This document shows, in pieces, positions 42,129-51,553 of a DNA stretch of 64,000 bases (the stretch's first letter is position 1; each line of letters opens with the position of its first letter). Under the pieces are notes generated by a model. The model was given only the letters and a program-made list of their open reading frames with translations, searched no databases and was not told where the DNA came from. Both the position numbers and the translations under genes were made by a program. This DNA comes from Litoreibacter ascidiaceicola (GTDB lineage: Bacteria; Pseudomonadota; Alphaproteobacteria; Rhodobacterales; Rhodobacteraceae), in assembly GCF_900129235.1 (NCBI RefSeq), contig NZ_FQUV01000009.1, positions 1 through 64,000 of the forward strand, written 5' to 3'.

Positions 42129-44663
42129 ATGGCATCAATTCTAAAGTTTTTTCGAGTTATCTTTTTCTACGCATTTTATTTTTTGATGTGCATGGTGGCC
42201 GTAGTGACCGTATTGCAAGGCTGGCCCGTTATTGGGCAAATGCTTTTTGCCATCGGGTTACCCTTAATTTTAGTCTGGTGGCAGGAAAGCCGGCGAACAC
42301 AAAAAAATGTAACCAAGATCTCTGCTACAGGAAGCACGAACGCGACTGTGAGCAAACCCGAACCAGCGGCACAGCCAAGTGGCTATGAGAAACGTATTGA
42401 GCTTGAGCGCCAGAAGACGCGCGACGCAAATACCATTTCAGCATCGTCGAGTGCGCGCGCCAATGCACCGCCAAAGCAAACCTACACCCAGAATGCTCAT
42501 TCTGGAAAAGTAGCCGAGCCTGCGTTTTCCCCTTTAGCAAGACAGTACGAGAACGTGCGGCCAACTGCGCAAAAATCGCAAACGAATTCCCGCAAGAATG
42601 GTTGGGTACCTGCCGCAGAGACAGCGACTGTTGCTCGGCGAGATATTGGGGGAATGGTCTACGTCGGAACGCCGCCATTGCTCAATCACCACGGCTACCG
42701 TGACAAATGCAGAGCATTCATTGACCCGTCTCTTTCTGTCGCAACGACAGGGGACGATAGGGCAGGGGAGGGCATGTCGTACTGGCCTGGGTACTCCGAT
42801 ATTTCAGCACGAAGCAGGGCGACCTATCTTGAATGGTTGGCAAGTGGCCGTTCTGACCCATCCTATGACCCGGGCTACATGTTCTTGTATTTTTACGGGT
42901 TAGAACGGCGATTTTTCGTCGATCAATCCAATGCTGATGCAAAGGATATCATCGCCGAAGTTCGCAGATTGATTTCCGTCTATCCCGAAAACCATTCGGT
43001 GAAGCGATACTTGGGAGAATTTCTTGATATCGCGACACTTGCCGAAACTGAGTTTGAGGCGCTGGAGCCGATCTTTGAACGCCAGGGTTGGGAGCTTCCT
43101 TTTTCGCTGAAGTATGCGATTGGTGCGCGTCTTGATAAGGGAGAAAACCTGAGTGCAGACTGGGTTCTGAGCTGGTTGATGTGCCATCCAGAAAGCCATT
43201 TGCGCACGCCCGCTACGCGGTGCCGTGAAGAGTTTCTGGCGTTGTTCAAGATCCGGTTCGACGATCGTTTTCCCAACGGTTTAAAGGTCAGCAAGCCGCG
43301 CAAACACCTCAAAGCAACGTATCGTGCAGCCTCAAGCGAGTTCGAAGGGGCTCTCAACCCGACAGCCGACGGCAAACCCGTTCCTGATATTTCTGGGTTG
43401 CGAAAGCCGGTCGAGATTGCGCAGGAAGTTGCAGATGAAGTCATAGACGACCTTGATAAGCTGAGCCGCTATCTTGGTCGGAACCCCGAGGGCAGGGGAA
43501 GCATCGAAGCGCACGCCCTCTTGCCACTAGATCTGTGGACTTTGTTCCCATCGACAGAAATGGAAGCGTTGAAAGAGTGGGCGAGGGGAATCATGCAGAG
43601 CGGTGGGCTTATTCCGCTGGCCGACGTGATCGAAAAGCTCGAAGGACAGCGCAGCACGAAGATTGGCAAGCGACAGCTAACAGGGGCGGCGGATGCTTTG
43701 GCGCGTCTTGGATTTGGGCTGGCACCTGATCCGCGCTTTGCACTGCGTTCACCGAAACCGGAAGAGCCCGTGGTTTTGTTTGATCTCGGCGAGCAGATCG
43801 AAAAGCTGGAAGATGTTTCATCAAGCTATCAGACAGCGTTGATGGAGTTGGCCCTTGCCTCGTTTGTTGCCCATGCTGACGGGCGTATCGCCGATGCTGA
43901 ACGCAAAGCACTGGAGGCACAAATCGCATCAGGTGAGGGGCTGAGTGAGCAGGAGCGGCAACGGCTTCAGGCAAATATGGTATGGTTCCTTGCCGTGCCG
44001 CCTGACATGGCGCTGCTGCGCCGCAAACTCAAAGAAGTTGGTGTGGAAGATCAAACGGCGATGCGAGCGGCCCTCGTGGGTGCGGCACACGCCGATGGTG
44101 TCATCCAATCCGAAGAAGTCGCCAGCATCGAAAAAGTGTATAAGGCATTGGGCCTTGATCCGTCACTTGCGTATTCCGACCTTCACGCCGGAGAGATTGC
44201 AGACGCACCACGCACGGTTCGTGCGGCCCAGCCTGGCAATTCTGGAGAGGCCATTCCTGAACTACAAAAGGCAGCCGGGCCAGTGCTGGATGCATCTCGG
44301 ATCGCGGCCATCAGATCAGATACGGCGCGGGTGTCCTCTGTCCTTGGGCAGATATTTGAGGCTGAGGAAGAAGCAGAAGAGGGCAGGGACTCCAAGGATG
44401 TAACGCTGTTTGCTGGGCTAGATGCAAAACATGGGGCACTGCTGTTGGATTTGGTGGGTCAAGAGAACTGGACCGAGGACGCATTCGAGCAGCTTTGCGG
44501 ACAGCATGGGTTGATGCCATCAGGTGCATTGGAGGCCGTAAACGAATGGGCCTTTGAGGCCTATGATGAAGCCTTACTTGACGAGTATGATGGATATGAC
44601 GTGTCTCCCGAGATTGCGGATGCGGTAAAACAAAAATTAGAAGGGGAGGGGCGTCATGTCTAA
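42129..44663 (+). CDS. sngA: Shango SngA-like protein with TerB domains
   Basis: 844 aa from the ATG at 42129, with an AAGAGGG ribosome-binding site. Two hydrophobic segments at the N-terminus (FFRVIFFYAFYFLMCMVAVVTVL and VIGQMLFAIGLPLILVWW) anchor it in the membrane, a long disordered linker follows, then a TerB-N domain (MSYWPGYSDISARSRATYLEWLASGRSDPSYDPGYMFLYFYGLERR), a central TerB-like unit (ALASFVAHADGRIADAERKALE, GAAHADGVIQSEEVASIEKVYKALG) and a TerB-C part (KHGALLLDLVGQENWTEDAFEQL). SngA is the TerB component of the three-gene Shango anti-phage system and may place the complex at the membrane. It overlaps sngB by 8 bp. Confidence 0.85.
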   Translation: MASILKFFRVIFFYAFYFLMCMVAVVTVLQGWPVIGQMLFAIGLPLILVWWQESRRTQKNVTKISATGSTNATVSKPEPAAQPSGYEKRIELERQKTRDANTISASSSARANAPPKQTYTQNAHSGKVAEPAFSPLARQYENVRPTAQKSQTNSRKNGWVPAAETATVARRDIGGMVYVGTPPLLNHHGYRDKCRAFIDPSLSVATTGDDRAGEGMSYWPGYSDISARSRATYLEWLASGRSDPSYDPGYMFLYFYGLERRFFVDQSNADAKDIIAEVRRLISVYPENHSVKRYLGEFLDIATLAETEFEALEPIFERQGWELPFSLKYAIGARLDKGENLSADWVLSWLMCHPESHLRTPATRCREEFLALFKIRFDDRFPNGLKVSKPRKHLKATYRAASSEFEGALNPTADGKPVPDISGLRKPVEIAQEVADEVIDDLDKLSRYLGRNPEGRGSIEAHALLPLDLWTLFPSTEMEALKEWARGIMQSGGLIPLADVIEKLEGQRSTKIGKRQLTGAADALARLGFGLAPDPRFALRSPKPEEPVVLFDLGEQIEKLEDVSSSYQTALMELALASFVAHADGRIADAERKALEAQIASGEGLSEQERQRLQANMVWFLAVPPDMALLRRKLKEVGVEDQTAMRAALVGAAHADGVIQSEEVASIEKVYKALGLDPSLAYSDLHAGEIADAPRTVRAAQPGNSGEAIPELQKAAGPVLDASRIAAIRSDTARVSSVLGQIFEAEEEAEEGRDSKDVTLFAGLDAKHGALLLDLVGQENWTEDAFEQLCGQHGLMPSGALEAVNEWAFEAYDEALLDEYDGYDVSPEIADAVKQKLEGEGRHV

Positions 44664-45963
44664 ATTGAAGCCACGTGAGCGCGATGCAATTGTTCAAGCT
44701 TTGCGCGCGGGCGTCGTGCCGAAGCTGGGCCTACGCCACATCCAAGTCGGACGCGTTCGCGAGATCGAAGAACTTGTGAAGGACATGGAGCGCATCGCGG
44801 ACGGCGGCGCTGCCATCCGTTTTGTTATCGGGGAATATGGATCCGGCAAAACCTTCTTCATGAACCTGATACGTTTGGTGGCTTTGGAAAAAGGATTGGT
44901 GGTGATGTTCGCTGATCTTGCCCCTGACAGACGTATTCATGCGACTGGTGGTCAGGCACGTGGCCTCTACGCAGAGATGGCGCGCAACCTGTCGACACGC
45001 ACAAAACCCGATGGTGGTGCCTTGGCCAGTGTGGTTGAGCGGTTTGTCAGCCAAGCGCACCGAGACGCCGAGGAAAAAGACGTACCAACGGGCACAATCA
45101 TTCGCGAGCGTTTGAGCCATTTTGAAGAACTCACTGGCGGCTTTGAATTTGCAGAGGTCATTCGCCGGTATTGGGAAGGCCATGAGAACGGAGATGACGA
45201 ACTTAAGTCGGCAGCACTTCGTTGGCTGCGGGGAGAATTCGCAACCCGCACGGATGCGCGCAAAGCCCTTGGAGTGCGCACGATTGTCGATGATGCGAGC
45301 GTTTACGATCATCTCAAGCTGATGTCGGCATTTGTGTGCGAAGCGGGTTACAAAGGGCTGCTTGTCGGCCTTGATGAAATGGTGAACCTGTTCAAGCTCA
45401 CATCGTCCCAAGCGCGCAATGCGAACTACGAGCAGATTCTGCGCATTTTGAATGACGTGCTTCAGGGCAGTGCTGAGAACCTTGGCTTTTTAATGGGGGG
45501 CACGCCAGAGTTTTTGATGAATACGCGCCGTGGGCTTTATAGTTACGAAGCCCTACAATCGCGGCTGGCAGAAAACTCCTTCGCCCGAGATGGCCTTGTT
45601 GATTTGTCGGGGCCGGTTGTGCGGCTGGCCAGCCTAACGCCGGAAGATTTGTTTGTCCTCTTGGCCAATGTCAGACGCGTGATGCAGGACGATGAAACGG
45701 CTTTACCGGATACAGCGCTTGAAGCCTTTATGAACCATTGCTCTGACCGGATTGGAGAGGCCTATTTCAGGACGCCGCGCAATACCGTCACTGCTTTTGT
45801 GAACTTGCTGTCCGTGCTGGAGCAAAATCCAGGCGTTGAATGGAGTGACCTGATCGAGAAGATCGACGTCTCAGAAGACCTAGGCGAAGATATGAGCGAG
45901 GTGGAGGAAACGACGGGTGCTCAGCCAAGTGGCAGTGATGATCTGATTAGCTTTAAGCTCTGA
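44656..45963 (+). CDS. sngB: Shango SngB-like P-loop ATPase
   Basis: 435 aa. The ATG overlaps sngA by 8 bp. Walker A is GEYGSGKT (59-66) and a Walker-B-like segment is GLLVGLDEMVNLF. The protein resembles the DUF2791/BREX-type ATP-binding proteins (BrxD-like), with FVIGEYGSGKTFFMNLIRL at the front and NANYEQILRILNDVLQGSAENLGFLMGGTPEFL later, as in AAA+ ATPases that load partner proteins on DNA. It is the middle gene of the operon; the helicase gene starts 10 bp after its stop. Order and domain content match Shango. Confidence 0.85.
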   Translation: MSKLKPRERDAIVQALRAGVVPKLGLRHIQVGRVREIEELVKDMERIADGGAAIRFVIGEYGSGKTFFMNLIRLVALEKGLVVMFADLAPDRRIHATGGQARGLYAEMARNLSTRTKPDGGALASVVERFVSQAHRDAEEKDVPTGTIIRERLSHFEELTGGFEFAEVIRRYWEGHENGDDELKSAALRWLRGEFATRTDARKALGVRTIVDDASVYDHLKLMSAFVCEAGYKGLLVGLDEMVNLFKLTSSQARNANYEQILRILNDVLQGSAENLGFLMGGTPEFLMNTRRGLYSYEALQSRLAENSFARDGLVDLSGPVVRLASLTPEDLFVLLANVRRVMQDDETALPDTALEAFMNHCSDRIGEAYFRTPRNTVTAFVNLLSVLEQNPGVEWSDLIEKIDVSEDLGEDMSEVEETTGAQPSGSDDLISFKL

Positions 45964-45972
45964 GGCGCGAGG

Positions 45973-48171
45973 ATGAGCAGCGCCTTTGACCAACTTGCCC
46001 GCCCCGTTCAGAAGTGGATTAGACAGCAGGGGTGGCGTGAGCTGCGCGACATTCAGGCGCGTGCAATTCGGACAATTTTCGAAAGTGACAACGATCTCAT
46101 CGTCGCGGCATCGACCGCTGGCGGTAAAACAGAGGCCGCATTTTTTCCGTTGATCTCTCAGGTGCTGGATGCACCGGCAGAGGGCGGCGGGTTCGACTTG
46201 CTCTACATCGGACCACTCAAAGCGCTGATCACCGATCAGGCGGGGCGGCTGGAAGGCATCTGCCAAGAGGCGGAACTTCCAGTGGTGCCGTGGCACGGCG
46301 ATGTGTCGCAATCGGTCAAAACGCGCGCGATGAAAAATCCCAAAGGGATTTTGCTCATCACGCCAGAGTCGCTGGAGGCATTGTTCGTCCGTCGGGGCTT
46401 GGAAATCGCGCGGCTGTTCGGTGCAACCCGAGCTGTGGTGATTGATGAATTGCACACTGTGCTTGATAGTGAGCGCGGGGTGCAATTGCGATCCCTGCTA
46501 ACACGTCTTGAGTTGGCAATCAAAAGGCCCATACGCCGGATTGGACTATCTGCGACGCTTGGGGATATGGACCTCGCCCGCGCTTACCTGCGGCCTGACA
46601 ATGCGGAACACGTCACATTGATCGAAGCAGACGGCGGAGAAGCGGAACTGAAACTTCAGCTGCGTGGATATTTTTCCGGTAGAGAAGACGACAACACCCC
46701 GTCTGCCACAGACGCCGTCGCAGCGCACTTATTCGAGCATCTCCGGGGAAGTGACAATCTTGTTTTTGCCGGCGCCCGTCAACGTGTTGAAATTTACGCT
46801 GACCGACTGCGCAATCTGTGCGAGCAAGAGCATCTACCCCAAGAGTTTTATCCGCACCATGCTAGCCTTTCACGCGATCACCGCGATTTTGTTGAACGGC
46901 GCCTGAAAGATAACAGCAAACCGACTACGGCTGTCTGCACATCCACTTTAGAGTTGGGTATCGATATCGGCGATGTAACCTGTGTGGCGCAAATCGGCGC
47001 ACCTTTCACTGTCGCAGCCCTGCGGCAACGTTTGGGACGTTCGGGACGTCGGGAGGGTCAGCCAGCCATCCTTCGACAATACGCGGTCGAAACGAGGCTG
47101 ACTTCGGATAGCAGCTTTGTGGATCGTCTGAGACTAGGCCTGATCCGGTCGATTGCGATGATTGATCTGTTGTTGGAGGGCTGGTGTGAACCACCCAAGC
47201 CGCAAGCGCTGCATCTGTCGACACTTGTGCATCAGATCCTATCCGTAATCGCGCAGAAGGGAGGGGCACCAGCCAATATTCTATACAGCGTGCTGTGTCG
47301 CGAAGGCCCGTTTCGGCAAGTCACCAAAGCAATGTTCACTGATGTGCTGCGCGCGCTCGGTCATCCTGAAACGGGCTTGATAGAGCAAACGGACGGTGGT
47401 TTGTTACTCTTGGGCCAAAACGGAGAGCGGCTAGTCGAGCATTATAGCTTTTACGCGGTGTTCAAGACGCCCGAAGAATACAGGCTGGTTTCAAACGGTC
47501 GGGATCTTGGGACATTGCCAATCGACAACATCCTCTCACCTGGGATGATGCTCATTTTTTCCGGACGCCGTTGGCTGGTTCAGGAAATCCATGACCGGGA
47601 AAAGGTAATTATTGTCAAACCCGCCAAAGCAGGTGTCCCGCCTGTGTTCGGTGGGGACCCGGGCGAGATCCATGACAAGGTAATCGCGCGCATGTTCGAT
47701 GTGTTGGAAGCTGATACCAAACCCCTCTACATGGATGCAAATTCGCTCGAAATGCTTGAGGAGGCGCGGCTCAACTATGAGCGGATGGGGTTTACTGACG
47801 CGTCCCTAGTCAATTTGGGCGAAGAAACCACAATCATCGCAACACGAGTTGGGACAATGAAAACGACGACCTTGGTGCTTGCGCTAAGAGGGTTTGGGTT
47901 TTCTGTCGAACAATATGATGGCTTCCTTCAAGTGGAAGCGGGGGACGAAACCCCGCCCCTAACCGAGGTTCTCAAGAGGATTGGGGAAGGTGAAGACGTT
48001 GATCTATTTGCAGACGCCGGAAATCTGCTGACTGAGAAGTTTCACCCGTATCTGACCCGCGAATTGTTGGAGCTGGATGCGATTTCATCGAAGCTTGAGC
48101 CACTAGCTCTTAACAGAGTGGTCAAGACGCTTACTTTCCAAATACAGGGCGGTTTGTCTTTGGTGACCTGA
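45973..48171 (+). CDS. sngC: Shango SngC-like DEAD/DEAH-box helicase
   Basis: 732 aa. Helicase motifs in order: Q-motif-like RDIQARAIRTIF, Walker A AASTAGGKTEAAFFPL (about 45-60), VVIDELHTV (motif II), TLELGIDIGDV (IV-V region) and LRQRLGRSGRREGQP (motif VI with two Arg). The C-terminal 280 residues include a DUF-type module (RWLVQEIHDREKVIIVKPAKAG). It is related to the Lhr/BrxHII-like helicases. In Shango it is the third component. Together TerB, ATPase and helicase protect against phage by a mechanism not known in detail. The gene ends the operon; a weak hairpin (48251-48269) follows. Confidence 0.87.
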   Translation: MSSAFDQLARPVQKWIRQQGWRELRDIQARAIRTIFESDNDLIVAASTAGGKTEAAFFPLISQVLDAPAEGGGFDLLYIGPLKALITDQAGRLEGICQEAELPVVPWHGDVSQSVKTRAMKNPKGILLITPESLEALFVRRGLEIARLFGATRAVVIDELHTVLDSERGVQLRSLLTRLELAIKRPIRRIGLSATLGDMDLARAYLRPDNAEHVTLIEADGGEAELKLQLRGYFSGREDDNTPSATDAVAAHLFEHLRGSDNLVFAGARQRVEIYADRLRNLCEQEHLPQEFYPHHASLSRDHRDFVERRLKDNSKPTTAVCTSTLELGIDIGDVTCVAQIGAPFTVAALRQRLGRSGRREGQPAILRQYAVETRLTSDSSFVDRLRLGLIRSIAMIDLLLEGWCEPPKPQALHLSTLVHQILSVIAQKGGAPANILYSVLCREGPFRQVTKAMFTDVLRALGHPETGLIEQTDGGLLLLGQNGERLVEHYSFYAVFKTPEEYRLVSNGRDLGTLPIDNILSPGMMLIFSGRRWLVQEIHDREKVIIVKPAKAGVPPVFGGDPGEIHDKVIARMFDVLEADTKPLYMDANSLEMLEEARLNYERMGFTDASLVNLGEETTIIATRVGTMKTTTLVLALRGFGFSVEQYDGFLQVEAGDETPPLTEVLKRIGEGEDVDLFADAGNLLTEKFHPYLTRELLELDAISSKLEPLALNRVVKTLTFQIQGGLSLVT

Positions 48172-48444
48172 ATGAACTGCAAGGGCAAGGGCAGGGGTCC
48201 ATCCAAGCAGTAAGCGTACTTTAGCTGCAGATGCGGAGCGGCAAGACAAAAAAGGCGCAAGCGGCCTTTCAACTGGGCAAAATTGACGTTGGCGGCTACG
48301 TCCGTGTCGGACGACTGACTTAATTTGAAATATCTACTTCACCTTTAGCGAGAATTGATTACCAATATAAACAACCTTGAGCTTCAATCGCAAAGTGAGA
48401 AAAATGACTAAAATTAACTCTCTGAATATTTCACGACATGCGAA

Positions 48445-49161
48445 ATGAAAATTGATGACGTAGCCAAGATCGCGCAGTCTTGTTACCAAGGATGTCCGAC
48501 AATTGTGTTGGGAAGCGGGGCGACCATGCCATACGGCTTGCCGAGCATGACTGCCTTAAGTGTTTACTTGCGAGATAATTTAACAACTTCAGGAATACCC
48601 GAAGACGACGCGTGGACTTTAGTCAGGACGGCACTGGGAAATGGCGACCATCTAGAAGCGGCACTAGAAGGAAAAATCATTCCCCCTTCTCTCTTGTCAA
48701 AGATCGTGCGTTTGACATGGCAATGTGTGAATGAAAAGGATCTGTTGCTCCTAGAGACTGCTGCCGCAAATGGGACCGACTTCGTTCTCGGGCATCTGCT
48801 TTACGCGATGCTAAATAGTACACAAAATGTAGCCCACATAGTTACGACCAACTATGATCGGGTAGCTGAGTACGCGTGCAATTCGATGGGTTTACTTTAC
48901 CAGACTGGGTTTGCTCCAGGATACGTTCAAAAATGGGAAAGCGCTGATCGGGTGAAGCTTTTTCATGGCCAGAAGCCTTCCAGCGTTGTAAAAATTTGGA
49001 AAATTCACGGGTCGTTAGATTGGTTTAGGACTGCCGACGATCGCACGGTTGGATTGCCTGTCTTCGAATTACCGTCGGAAAACTATACCCCGCTGATTGT
49101 CACTCCAGGCCTCAATATGTCCGTCGTCAGGGTTTTTGGAACCAATGGCAGCTTAAACTAA
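48445..49161 (+). pseudogene. SIR2-domain protein truncated by an IS3-family insertion
   Basis: 238 codons remain. The SIR2-like Rossmann core is visible: VLGSGATMPYGLPSM (21-35), TTNYDRVAEYA (134-144) with the conserved Asn, and KIHGSLDWFR (186-195) with the catalytic-type His. SIR2 domains in defence systems cleave NAD+. The stop codon at 49159-49161 is the TAA of the IS terminal repeat (TAAGAGAG), so the C-terminus, which in relatives carries the sensor, is lost. The last codons after TPGL do not look SIR2-like and may be part of an earlier rearrangement. No continuation is seen beyond the IS. Promoterless separation from Shango (273 bp) suggests an independent gene. Confidence 0.75.
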
Positions 49162-49191
49162 GAGAGAGTTAGGCTCATCTGGTTGGTTTCA

Positions 49192-50172
49192 TTATGCGGC
49201 GCGTTGTCTGTGATGCAAGCGGCGCGTTTCGAGCGTCTTTCGTTTGATCCTTTCTCGCTGTTTCAGAATGGCTTTGTCTCGTCCGAAGTAGACGTCGGCG
49301 GGTGTGACGTTGTTGAGGCTCTCGTGGTAACGTAGGTGATTGTAATGATCGACGAAGGCCTCGATTTGGGCTTCGAGGTCACCTGGCAGGAAGTAGTTTT
49401 CCAGCAGGATGCGGTTCTTTAATGTCTGATGCCAGCGTTCGATCTTGCCTTGGGTTTGCGGGTGATACGGCGCGCCGCGTGAGTGCTTCATCCCCTTGTC
49501 TTGCAACCACTCCGCTAGCTCCCCCGAGACATAACTGGATCCGTTGTCGCTGAGCAAACGCGGCTTGTGAACAACGTGAACTTGGTCACAACCAGACGCT
49601 TCTAAAGCCAGATCTAACGTATCAGTAACATCCTCAGTCCTCATGTTGGTGCAGAGCTTCCATGAGATGATGTAGCGGCTGTAATCATCAAGGACCGTGC
49701 TGAGATAGAACCAGCCCCAGCCAATGATTTTGAGATAGGTGAAGTCCGTCTGCCACAGTTGATTGATGGCCGTAGTTTTGTCTTTGAACTCATTGGCAGC
49801 CTTGATGACAATGAAGGCAGGGCTGGTGATCAGATCATGTGCCTTAAGGACGCGATAGACCGAAGCCTCTGATACAAAGTAGCTTTCTTGATCTGTGAAC
49901 GTGACCGCCAACTCTCTCGGCGACAGTTCTGTTTCTTGTAGCGCCAGTTTCACGACCTTGCGTCGCACCTTGTCGGGAATGCGGTTCCAGACGTGTTTGG
50001 GCTTGGGGGATCGGTCTTGTAGCCCAACCTCGCCGCGCTGCAGATACCGATCATACCAGCGATAGAATGTGGTGCGTGGAATGCCGAGCTTAGCCAGCGT
50101 CAGCCGCGCCGACAGGTGGCTTTCCTCGACCAGCCGAATGATCTCCAACTTCTCAGATGCGGGATATCTCAT
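49192..50172 (-). CDS. IS3-family transposase OrfB (DDE integrase core)
   Basis: 326 aa, complete. The DDE residues lie in WQTDFTYLK (first Asp), LLSDNGSSYVS (second Asp) and QGKIERWHQTLKNR (Glu). An N-terminal HTH (SARLTLAKLGIPRTTFYRWYDRYLQRG) precedes the catalytic core. It catalyses cut-out-circle transposition typical of IS3. The ATG overlaps the stop of orfA (ATGA), so it can be made by coupling or by frameshift fusion. Intact frame suggests the element can still move. Confidence 0.9.
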   Translation of the reverse strand: MRYPASEKLEIIRLVEESHLSARLTLAKLGIPRTTFYRWYDRYLQRGEVGLQDRSPKPKHVWNRIPDKVRRKVVKLALQETELSPRELAVTFTDQESYFVSEASVYRVLKAHDLITSPAFIVIKAANEFKDKTTAINQLWQTDFTYLKIIGWGWFYLSTVLDDYSRYIISWKLCTNMRTEDVTDTLDLALEASGCDQVHVVHKPRLLSDNGSSYVSGELAEWLQDKGMKHSRGAPYHPQTQGKIERWHQTLKNRILLENYFLPGDLEAQIEAFVDHYNHLRYHESLNNVTPADVYFGRDKAILKQRERIKRKTLETRRLHHRQRAA

Positions 50173-50534
50173 TCGTGGTCGCCCCCAACGTCGAACATGC
50201 TTTTTTTAAGCAAGCGGAGTTCCAGTGTTTGTTCCGCCACGACCTCCTTCAGGTCACGGGCTTCGCGGCGCAGGTCCTTGACCTCGTCAGTGTTTGCGGC
50301 ACGTGCTGTATCGCCCGCAAGGCGCCGCTTTCCTGCTTCCATGAAGTCCTTGGACCATTTGTAATAGATGCCTTGGGAGATGCCCTCACGGCGGCACAGC
50401 TCAGCAATGCTATCCTCGCCCCGCAGGCCATCCAGGACGATCCTAATCTTCTCTTCGGATGAATAGTGCTTGCGCGTGGCGCGTTTGATGTCTTTGACGA
50501 TCTTCGCACCAGGGCTCTTCGTTGTTTGTCTCAT
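50169..50534 (-). CDS. IS3-family transposase OrfA (HTH protein)
   Basis: 121 aa from the ATG at 50534, which has a GGAG ribosome-binding site; an earlier start in the frame lies in the terminal repeat. HTH segment HYSSEEKIRIVLDGLRGEDSIAELCRREGISQGIYYKWSKDF, followed by a leucine-rich helix (EVKDLRREARDLKEVVAEQTLELRLLKK) for dimerisation. OrfA binds the IS ends. Its stop overlaps the orfB start. Confidence 0.88.
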   Translation of the reverse strand: MRQTTKSPGAKIVKDIKRATRKHYSSEEKIRIVLDGLRGEDSIAELCRREGISQGIYYKWSKDFMEAGKRRLAGDTARAANTDEVKDLRREARDLKEVVAEQTLELRLLKKSMFDVGGDHE

Positions 50535-50727
50535 CTTCCACTCCTCAGTGGTTACGATGAGCCAGAAACACTCTCTTATCAAATAACGCTATTTGGTCCC
50601 ATAGGCGCTGACGTCAGACACAGCTACACAAGTCAAATTCGCATAAGGTTCAATATGTTACCTGATAAAACCTGAACGCTATGGCTCATTATCGGTCTAA
50701 TTATAACATAATAAACCTTACAAACCG

Positions 50728-51483
50728 TCAGTAATTGACCTGTTCGAAGCCGTAGTTTCCTTCGTAATCACGCCAATCAACGAAGACCGATCGATGGTAA
50801 ATACTCGGGCAATTGTATCCCCATCGCTCAAGTCCAGTATGTGCCTCAGGCAGTGCCGTAGGAGCAGACCGAGCCCATGAAAACTCACCTTGGGTTCCAT
50901 AGGTGCCGAGGTAAATGGTAGCAGATCGGTTGCAGTCACCGTCGCGGCCCGACTCGTTTTGGCGTGCATATCGGACATCATAAACGCGGATTGAGCGTAC
51001 AAAGTTGAATTCGGGGCCGCTGATGTCGATGTCAGCGCGGTCTTGGACCAACTGGAGCGCAAATCCTTCCGGAAGCAGGTTCGGCTTTGGTCCGGCAAGT
51101 TTTAAAACGGCATTTTCAGAAGGCAGAGGTTCGGTTGCAGGCGACAAAAGCGGTCGTGGGCGATCCCGACTAGTGAACAAAATATCGTAGAACCGACCTC
51201 GATTATCCGACGGGGTAACTGGATCATAGGATGCGCCCATCGGACATCGCCAAATCTGCAATGGAGGTTCGATTGGCCAGGGAGTAACCCTCCGGATGAA
51301 TTCGGCGCGTGCACGGGCGCACGGAACTGATGCTGGCCAACCGCCAGAGAGGCACAGCAGTATTGCGCAGTCGATCTGGTAAGTTTGAGCCTGAACACGA
51401 TTGGCAAGACCTACGGACGAACCAACAAGTGCAAGTACGACGACAATTGAGTATTTTCGAAATGAGCGAAGCATGTGAAGCAT
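50728..51483 (-). CDS. Hypothetical secreted protein, 251 aa
   Basis: ATG start; a second ATG lies three codons in. A signal peptide (FRKYSIVVVLALVGSSVGLANRVQAQ) is followed by a Cys-containing mature part (TYQIDCAILLCLSGGWPASVPCARARAEFIRRVTPWPIEPPLQIWRCPMG). Proteins with this opening are common near conjugation genes of alphaproteobacterial plasmids. The promoter carries the same CGTTAGTATATTATTG motif (51515-51530) as two backbone genes, so it belongs to the plasmid rather than to the defence or copper cargo. The IS at 51554 is inserted just upstream of that motif and may alter expression. Function unknown. Confidence 0.65.
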   Translation of the reverse strand: MLHMLRSFRKYSIVVVLALVGSSVGLANRVQAQTYQIDCAILLCLSGGWPASVPCARARAEFIRRVTPWPIEPPLQIWRCPMGASYDPVTPSDNRGRFYDILFTSRDRPRPLLSPATEPLPSENAVLKLAGPKPNLLPEGFALQLVQDRADIDISGPEFNFVRSIRVYDVRYARQNESGRDGDCNRSATIYLGTYGTQGEFSWARSAPTALPEAHTGLERWGYNCPSIYHRSVFVDWRDYEGNYGFEQVNY

Positions 51484-51514
51484 CCTATCGAGTAGGGTGT
51501 AAGCAGCATGACTC

Positions 51515-51550
51515 CGTTAGTATATTATTGCAACTCCAAATATATTATTG
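51515..51550. promoter_or_regulatory. AT-rich motif, two copies, upstream of the secreted-protein gene
   Basis: CGTTAGTATATTATTG at 51515-51530 is identical to the element inside the dyad at 22476-22491. A second TATATTATTG follows at 51541-51550. The IS at 51554 begins four bases later. Confidence 0.6.
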
Positions 51551-51553
51551 ATA

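Larger units (their letters stand above)
49159..50578 (-). mobile_element. IS3-family insertion sequence, about 1.42 kb
   Basis: Two overlapping transposase frames (orfA, orfB) lie between imperfect terminal repeats. The left end begins TAAGAGAGAGTT then GGCTCATC; the right end, read inward on the minus strand, begins TAAGAGAGTGTTTCTGGCTC. A short target duplication was not seen, so ends are approximate. The insertion cuts the SIR2 gene. Confidence 0.8.

Noticed and set aside
50579-50727. Continuation of the SIR2 gene beyond the IS3 element
   Set aside because: No frame with SIR2-like sequence resumes on the right side, so the 3' part is absent rather than merely interrupted.
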